From Dysidea avara (Eukaryota; Porifera; Demospongiae; Dictyoceratida; Dysideidae): 64,000 nt of DNA. The position numbers were made by a program, and so were the translations under genes. The notes under the pieces are model-generated. The model was not told the DNA's origin, did no database searches, and worked only from the letters and a program-made list of their open reading frames with translations. Where the stretch lies: assembly GCF_963678975.1 (NCBI RefSeq), contig NC_089274.1, positions 48,886,075 through 48,950,074 of the forward strand. The letters are read 5' to 3'. Each line of letters begins with the position of its first letter. The stretch's first letter is position 1. Below, piece after piece: positions 58,230-64,000 of this stretch.

Positions 58230-58473
58230 TTAGCCATTGTTCCAACACTTTAGCATGTGTTCCGTCCTGTAAAATAGTAGTGTGATATCTTCCGGAATTG
58301 TTCCGTCCCATCCTGTTCTGGAAAGCAGGTATTCCCAGATAACTGTGACAAAACTTTTTGTCACACGTGCCACATGCTTTGCTGGATCCCAGTCACAACA
58401 GCCATCAGAAATCATCGCTAGAGTGTGAAGGTGTAGCATCACTGGATCATAATGATAATCGTATTCAGAAAGC
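58230..58473 (-). CDS. Possible terminal exon, unknown protein
   Basis: After an acceptor-like CTCACTGGTAG, 80 codons stay open to TAA (LSEYDYHYDPVMLHLHT, AMISDGCCDWDPAKHVAR, RTGWDGTIPEDITLLFYR, CWNNG). The residue mix (Trp, Asp, His, Cys) looks coding. No family recognised. Its last bases (ATTAGCCATTGTTCCAAC inverse) recur at 32348-32365, and a CCGT(C/T)CTGTAAAAT-like piece near 33220, hinting that fragments of the same gene or repeat are scattered. Confidence 0.4.
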
Positions 58474-58661
58474 CTACCAGTGAGTTATTTTAGCACAAAT
58501 TCGATCAGGAAGCTTCCATTACTGGTAGTCTAAATCAGTTATTGGTATCTGCGCTATTTTAGAGACTTGAGGAATAGCACAATAATCACTGAGAGAAACA
58601 ATAACCTATACATTACAGTACTGTATATTAGAGATTATGGAGTGTAAGATATTGTATTAAT

Positions 58662-58832
58662 TGTCATACTAGTTGTCTGATAACCCCTCTGGATCGCCCT
58701 TACTCGTGATTGAGACGGATACAATTCCGCTGCACATATATTTATCACGTGAGACTCTGGTACAACCACTCTCTAATTACAAACACAATCTTAACCTAAA
58801 TACAATACAAATGCTAACTACAGTTCCTTACA
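58662..58832 (-). repeat. Candidate 3' LTR of the BEL/Pao fossil
   Basis: 171 bp beginning TG and ending CA on the minus strand, directly after the purine-rich CCAGGGGAGGA. A second copy was not found; only a 15-base match to its first part occurs near 62840-62856. The call rests on position and ends. Confidence 0.5.
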
Positions 58833-61800
58833 TCCTCCCCTGGTTGACCATAGTCAAGTGTGGTTATCTAATAGATCAGCGGACCACTGCTTAAACTGCT
58901 CCCATACCTTCAAGGCGGCCATTCTCAAATTCCTCTCTTCAGTAACACTCTGATTAGGTAAGGCCGACTTACCTCAGTCATGCAGCTCAGTGGGGGTATC
59001 GCCTGTGATTGAAGGATGTTTGTTATCTCCATGAGTAGATAAGTTCTGTCATCAACTGCTTGATTGTCCTTATCAGAACTGCAGTTGATTTCTAACGGGT
59101 ATAACAATTGCAGTGGTCGTTGCAAAGTGGTTTCCTGCTCTCCTCTGGCTGCTACTCTAAGTACTGCTCCTCTGTGCTGTCCATCCTTGCCAGTTAACAA
59201 TCTTGTCACTCTGGCAACCTTCCAAAAGCCTCTTGGTAGGTCTGGGTCTTGGACACAATTATGTCGCCCTTCCTGGACTGCTGAGAACTGCTGTCTCTTA
59301 CTTGGGTAGCGGCGAGCATTACATAATTCCTGAAGGTATTCCTTTTCCCAGCGATTCCAAAAGTGGTTCACTGTGTTATTAAGATGCTTTGCTCTCTTTA
59401 TGAGGGTATCATCCGTGATGGTGAATTCTTCATCGTCCTTGTCTACCATTTAATACAAGTCATCAGGAAGACTCAACAGCCTGTGCCCCACGAGGAGGTG
59501 CGGAGGAGTTAGTGGCCCCTCTAAGTCATCAAAACTTACATAGGTAAGCGGACGGGAGTTAACAATTGCCTCAACTTCCACTAAAGCTGTGTTGAGCTCA
59601 TCGTAAGAAAACTTGGCTTGCCCAACAATCTTCCGTAGACATCTCTTCACCAACTTGACTAAACATTCAAATAGTCCTCCCCACCATGGAGCTTTCTCTA
59701 AGTTGAAGGTCCACTCTATGCCCACTTCTGCAAGATATCTCTTAAATTCAGGTTGGTTCACTATGTCCTTAAGGGTTACTTGGAATGCCTTACCATTGTC
59801 TGACACAAACTTCCTGGGTAGTCCTCGTCTGGCAGTAAAATTCTTCAAACACCTGAGAAAAGTTTGTGCAGGCATGTCCAATACAAGTTCTAGATGTACA
59901 GCACTAGTAACACAGCAGGTGAACAAACATATCCACACCTTACAGCTGTTATCATCTCCTTGGGCACGTACAAACAGTGGTCCTGCGTAGTCGACTCCAT
60001 TGTAGGTAAACGGTGGTGCTTCATTTACCCTGAAGGCTGGAAATGGTGGTGGTGGTGGTGGTGCATGGCCATCATAACAGCGACACATGACACATTTGTG
60101 GATAATGGACCTCACTAGGCTCCTACCACCAACAATCCAGTACTGTGAACGTAATTGAATCAATGTGGCTTTGCTACCACACTGTGCTGCACAGTGTGAT
60201 GGGCATCCTTCACAATCAGCTCTGTATAATGGTGTTTTCGTGCAAGCATTAATGGATGTTTGGCAGCAAACGATAAATTAGAATTCTGCAGTCTGCCCTG
60301 ACTTCTCCAGAGGATATTCTTGTCTAAGTAAAGGTTAAATTGTGTCCTCCACATTGGAAAGTTCTTGTCCTTCACTAGTGCTGTCTGGCAATCTGAGACC
60401 CACAGCTTCCTAGCCTTAGCCAAATCATTCTGTGTGAGCTGACGTGATTGATTCATATCCTTCAACAAGGATACAAACTTCAATACATAAGCTGTAACTC
60501 GATATAGCTTGTGGACAGTACTGTACCTATGGCAATCTACAATATTACTCACTTGAATGGTGTTGTCTGTTGGTGTCATCAAGCAGAATATGTCACTTGA
60601 CTTGAGCTCCTTAGCACATGCCTCAGGTATCTCAGAAGGAAGGGAAGTTGTGCTCGGGTCATCATGTAGCCAACTGGGGCCATGTTTCCACAATACACTA
60701 GCAGATGACTCTTATGATGATAATCCACATGATGGTATGTCTGCAGGGTTGCTCTTCCCTGAACAATGATCCTAACACTCTGCTGGTACCAGCCTTCTAA
60801 TCTCAGTAACACGATTTTGTACAAGAGGTTTCCAATCCTTTTCTGTTCCTGTTATCCAGTAGAGACCTATCTGTGAGTCCGTAAAACATCTGGGTAACTG
60901 CAGGGTCAGTTGTTCCTTGAGGCTGTCCATAACTGTCTTCATTAATCTGGCCAGCAACGGTGCAGAGAGTAACTCAAGCCTGGGAATAGTTTGAGTCTTT
61001 AAGGGGGTAACACGAGTCTTTGATACGACAAAACTGGAGCGCTTACCAGTTGAACCGATTTCTACAACGTATATCACTGCTGCATAAGTGATGGTGGATG
61101 CATTGCAAAATCCAAATAGCTGGTATTGTACAGCATCGTCTCGTGTTGAGAAATAGTACCGATCAATGGCCACAGGCTTACTCTTCTCTAAATCTGTAGT
61201 GAGTTCTTTCCACATCTTTAACACATTGCCTTCAAGTGGTTCATCCCAATTTACTTGGGTCTTACAAAGTTCTTGTATAAGCACCTTAAACCTTATCGTG
61301 ATAGGCGACAGAAAGCCTAGTGAATTGTAGAAGTGGCCGATCAAACTAATTTCTTTTCTCTTCGTGGGCACCAAAGGGAGTGCACTTTTTGCAATGGTGG
61401 ACAGGTCAAATATTAACTGGTCAGACTGACTATTCCAGCAGACACCTAATACTTTATGCTCTTCAGGCAAAGTAGGTTGGTCAGGGGACAGTGTGTCATC
61501 TACATATGTTGCATCAGATACATGACTATACCTGTTCTGCTCAGGACTGACTTCCCTCAACATTGTCTCCCTCAACACATGGGAACTAGTGACAAATTTA
61601 CGCAGATTAAAGGATGCATGACTTAAGGCTTCTTTGGCAAACAAGTAATGTTCATATGCTTCTTCTTCACTGTTGCCACCACAGACCAAGTCATCAACAT
61701 AAAATGATTGCAATAGTTTTGTCACCAGTTCAGGGTGCGAGGGCGAATATTTGTTGAAATGGTGCTGTATGGTGGAGTTGAGCAGACACAGGCTAGAGGA

Positions 61801-62860
61801 CACACCAAAAACTACTCTTGTAAATTTGTAAACAACAATGTGTGGGCTTGTACTGAAGGGGTTGTCAACCCATAGAAATCACAGTACACCCTGGTCCTCT
61901 GGTGACACAGATATCATAAGGAAAGCTTTCTCTATGTCTGCGATCCACGCTACTCTGTATGATCAGAAGCGAAGCAAGATTCCAGTACCTTCTGATTGAA
62001 TTTGGGTCCAGTGTGTAGACAATCATTCAGTGAAGGACCCTTTGCATGAGCAGAGGCATTGTACACAATCCTTACTTTGCTAGTGTCCTTGTCCTGCCGC
62101 ACTACTGCATGGTGTGGCAAGTAGTGTGTTTTGTTAAAGCTGCTGTCTGTCCGATCAACCATCTCAATAATTCCCACATTAAATTGTTCTTGAATTATTT
62201 TACTGTACTCATCAAGTATTGTTGGGTCACGTCGTAGTTTCTGTAACAGGCCATTAAGTCTACGTAAACTCAGGCCATAATTGTCTGGTAATGGCTGGTG
62301 GAACTCCTTTCAAGGTAAGGAAACTTCATAACATCCTTCCTTTAGCTCAACAGCATGGATCAGATGATCATAGGTTTTGTCTTTTAGAGGTTCCATCCCA
62401 AACTACTCTAGCTCCCAAAATGATCGCAAGGTCCTGTCTAACTGATCATCACATGATCCGATTTGCAACATGTGCACAGTCATTGCAGCTGTTACAGTAT
62501 CATCAGTTTCATCAGTAATTACTGGACCGGATAGCACCCATCCCAACTTAGTGTTGATAGCAACAGGACCTGTTTGTCTTCTTATGACCTCTCCTGTAGT
62601 CAGTTGCCAATAAAAATCTGAGCCTATTAACATGTCAACGTTAAGTGGGGTATTACTCAAGTGAGTGTCTGCAAAGTTGAGAGAGGACAAGTGGGGAAAC
62701 ATCTTGAGCAAGTGTTGATGGGTTGAGCAGACAATGGTTCACAGATATGAGGGATAATGAGTAGCTCCAGTATCTCATCTTGACTGGACCTTGTCACAAC
62801 GCCAACGCGTACAACTTCATAGCATCTGGGAAACAGTTATAACTACAGTTCCTTAAATGG
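58662..62860 (-). mobile_element. BEL/Pao LTR retrotransposon fossil
   Basis: Minus-strand order of parts: protease-like (DUF1758) region about 62403-62711, RT remnant about 61950-62300 and RT with a YVDD block near 61690. Then Pao-type peptidase A17/RNase H region 60772-61650, integrase zinc-binding and core 59450-60700, and C-terminal domain 58925-59449. A candidate 3' LTR of 171 bp (58662-58832, TGTAAGGAAC to GTATGACA on the minus strand) follows a purine tract. No gag or convincing 5' LTR is seen. Broken, with roughly five to seven interruptions. Large parts are still well conserved, so it is of moderate age. Confidence 0.85.
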
Positions 62861-63781
62861 AGATTTGAATTTTCAGGCCAAAAAAATCACCCAAAAACCA
62901 GCTTCACAATGCCATCCTGATGCCTTGGCAATATTGGTTAGGTATAACCCTAAATACTTCCAATAAATTGTTAATTTTATATTCAATGAAATTTTCTACT
63001 GACTAACTGCCTGCCTGTTTACCTGCCAGCCTGCTTGCCTCCACAGTCACAAGGCTAGACCCCCCACCCATAATATACTCTTGATAGGACCACACCCTTA
63101 AATGATCAGAACACACTGCCACACCTTAATTATAGCTGGGTGACTACTTCCCTTAATGACCCAGCTGCTATTAATGGTAAACAACTGTCAAGACATGGCA
63201 TTGAACTACTCCCCATTAATCTATTGCATAAAGCTCAGCAGCAAGATCAAGATGCTCTAATAAAGTAGTCAAAGCCACACATGTATATCATTGCTATGCT
63301 ATAGCAAAATAGTTAATAAACTAGTGCAATAAAAATAAATGAAGTACAGTTACAGAGATAAAAAGTAGTGAAACAAGAATGATGGTAACTAGTCTATGTG
63401 GGAAAATCCCTACTTTGGCATTGAATAGAAGGTGGTAACATGCCAAACTAGGGATTTTCCCACATAGACAAGCTACTGTAATTCATATATTTTTATTGTT
63501 TTAACATGTTTTATTGCTGGAACCCTACTTTATTTTATTTTTAAATTATTGCACTAGTACCTCAATTTCTTGCTTCTTAACATAGTTAGAATATTGTTGG
63601 TATAGTCTGAAGGGAGAACAAAGGTGTCTTAACTTGCATGTCTGTGGAATCACTTAACTATTAAGATACTGACCAGCTGATGCAGTGTAATAGGCAATAG
63701 TCAATATTGAGTTACACAATACACAGAGCTATATACTGTAGACTGTGTAGAGAGTATTCAAAGACACTCTTATTGCTTTAG
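62861..63781. other. No gene; hairpin at 63392-63469
   Basis: A CCTG-rich stretch at 63004-63040 and one motif copy (CTCTAATAAAGTAGTCA, 63254) are present. At 63392-63469, GTCTATGTGGGAAAATCCCT and its inverse form a 30-bp-stem hairpin with TTTGGCA/TGCCAAA at the loop side. Confidence 0.5.
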
Positions 63782-63913
63782 GAATGTGCTACACAACTGC
63801 AAGTGGCTGTTCAGTGTTCACACTGAATGTAACGACTGCATCATTTCAGGACTGCTGTGATAATAATGATGGAATGTCATTTCAATCTGGACAAGTATGT
63901 CATAACTGCCCAG
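63782..63913 (+). CDS. Six-Cys module exon (gene B or C)
   Basis: 44 codons between acceptor CTTATTGCTTTAG and donor CCCAG|GTAAAC, phase 1 at both ends. MCYTTASGCSV, then FQDCCDNNDGMSF and QVCHNCPG gives C-x6-C-x14-CC-x13-C-x2-C. A 64-nt intron follows. Same architecture as the modules of the minus-strand ITIH-like gene. Confidence 0.75.
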
Positions 63914-63977
63914 GTAAACTCATCTTCTAGTTTTTTGTATTACATTGTTGATAAAAGTTGTAAATGCTCATTTCCAG

Positions 63978-64000
63978 ATGGGTTGATGTCCATAATTATT
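63978..64000 (+). CDS. Start of next exon (cut by window end)
   Basis: After the acceptor GCTCATTTCCAG, 23 nt continue in phase 1 (split codon GAT, then GLMSII). The exon runs off the window, so its content is unknown. Confidence 0.5.

Noticed and set aside
62835-62857. 5' LTR of the BEL/Pao fossil
   Set aside because: Only about 15 bases match the candidate 3' LTR; too short to support.

Overview
The window looks like a piece of an animal genome, most likely a sponge (demosponge-like) or another early-branching metazoan. This is inferred from genes split by very short introns (50 to 70 nt), a secreted gene with the C-terminal domain of animal inter-alpha-trypsin-inhibitor heavy chains, AT-rich intergenic DNA, and a dense, nested load of hAT, Mutator-like, pogo and TTAA-type DNA transposons, CR1/L2-like and R2-like LINEs, and Ty3/Gypsy and BEL/Pao fossils. 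I cannot fix the species from sequence alone.

Host genes are few. (1) 5272-5457, minus: first coding exon of a ribosome-biogenesis factor resembling RPF1. (2) 11662-11757, minus: a plausible last exon of an unidentified gene. (3) 15308-25311, minus: the best gene here, six exons adding up to an exact 414-codon frame. It has a signal peptide, three six-cysteine modules, each on a symmetrical phase 1-1 exon, and a C-terminal domain that reads like the ITIH heavy-chain C-terminus, including the Asp-Pro-His motif where vertebrate heavy chains are cut and esterified to chondroitin sulfate. (4) 44404-44544 and 63782-63913 (continuing at 63978), plus: exons of one or two further genes built from the same cysteine module. 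(5) 58230-58473, minus: a possible terminal exon of unknown function.

Layout. 0.4-4.8 kb: a decayed hAT transposon carrying a Mutator-like foldback element. 5.8-8.8 kb: a LINE fragment broken by three foldback/MITE insertions, abutting a second LINE. 9-14.5 kb: an R2-like LINE tail and a Ty3/Gypsy integrase fossil split by a LINE. 15.3-25.3 kb: the ITIH-like gene with an 8.5 kb intron full of mobile elements. 25.7-32.3 kb: a 6.6 kb element with CACTG ends and subterminal GGTTATCCC arrays. 32.4-36 kb: MITEs, a SINE and a LINE tail. 36.1-38.6 kb: a large minisatellite. 39.5-42.4 kb: a container with 64-bp inverted ends holding an R2-like LINE and a tRNA-derived sequence. 42.5-46 kb: several MITEs with exact target duplications. 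46.5-50.5 kb: a nearly complete CR1/L2-like LINE. 52-56 kb: hAT and pogo elements. 58.7-62.9 kb: a BEL/Pao fossil.

The most unusual non-genic signal is a motif of about 20 bp, CTCTATTAGAGTATCTCGAT, often doubled. It lies in the interior of MITE families whose terminal repeats are unrelated, and also occurs alone across the window. The strongest gene-level lead is the ITIH-like secreted protein and its cysteine-module relatives.
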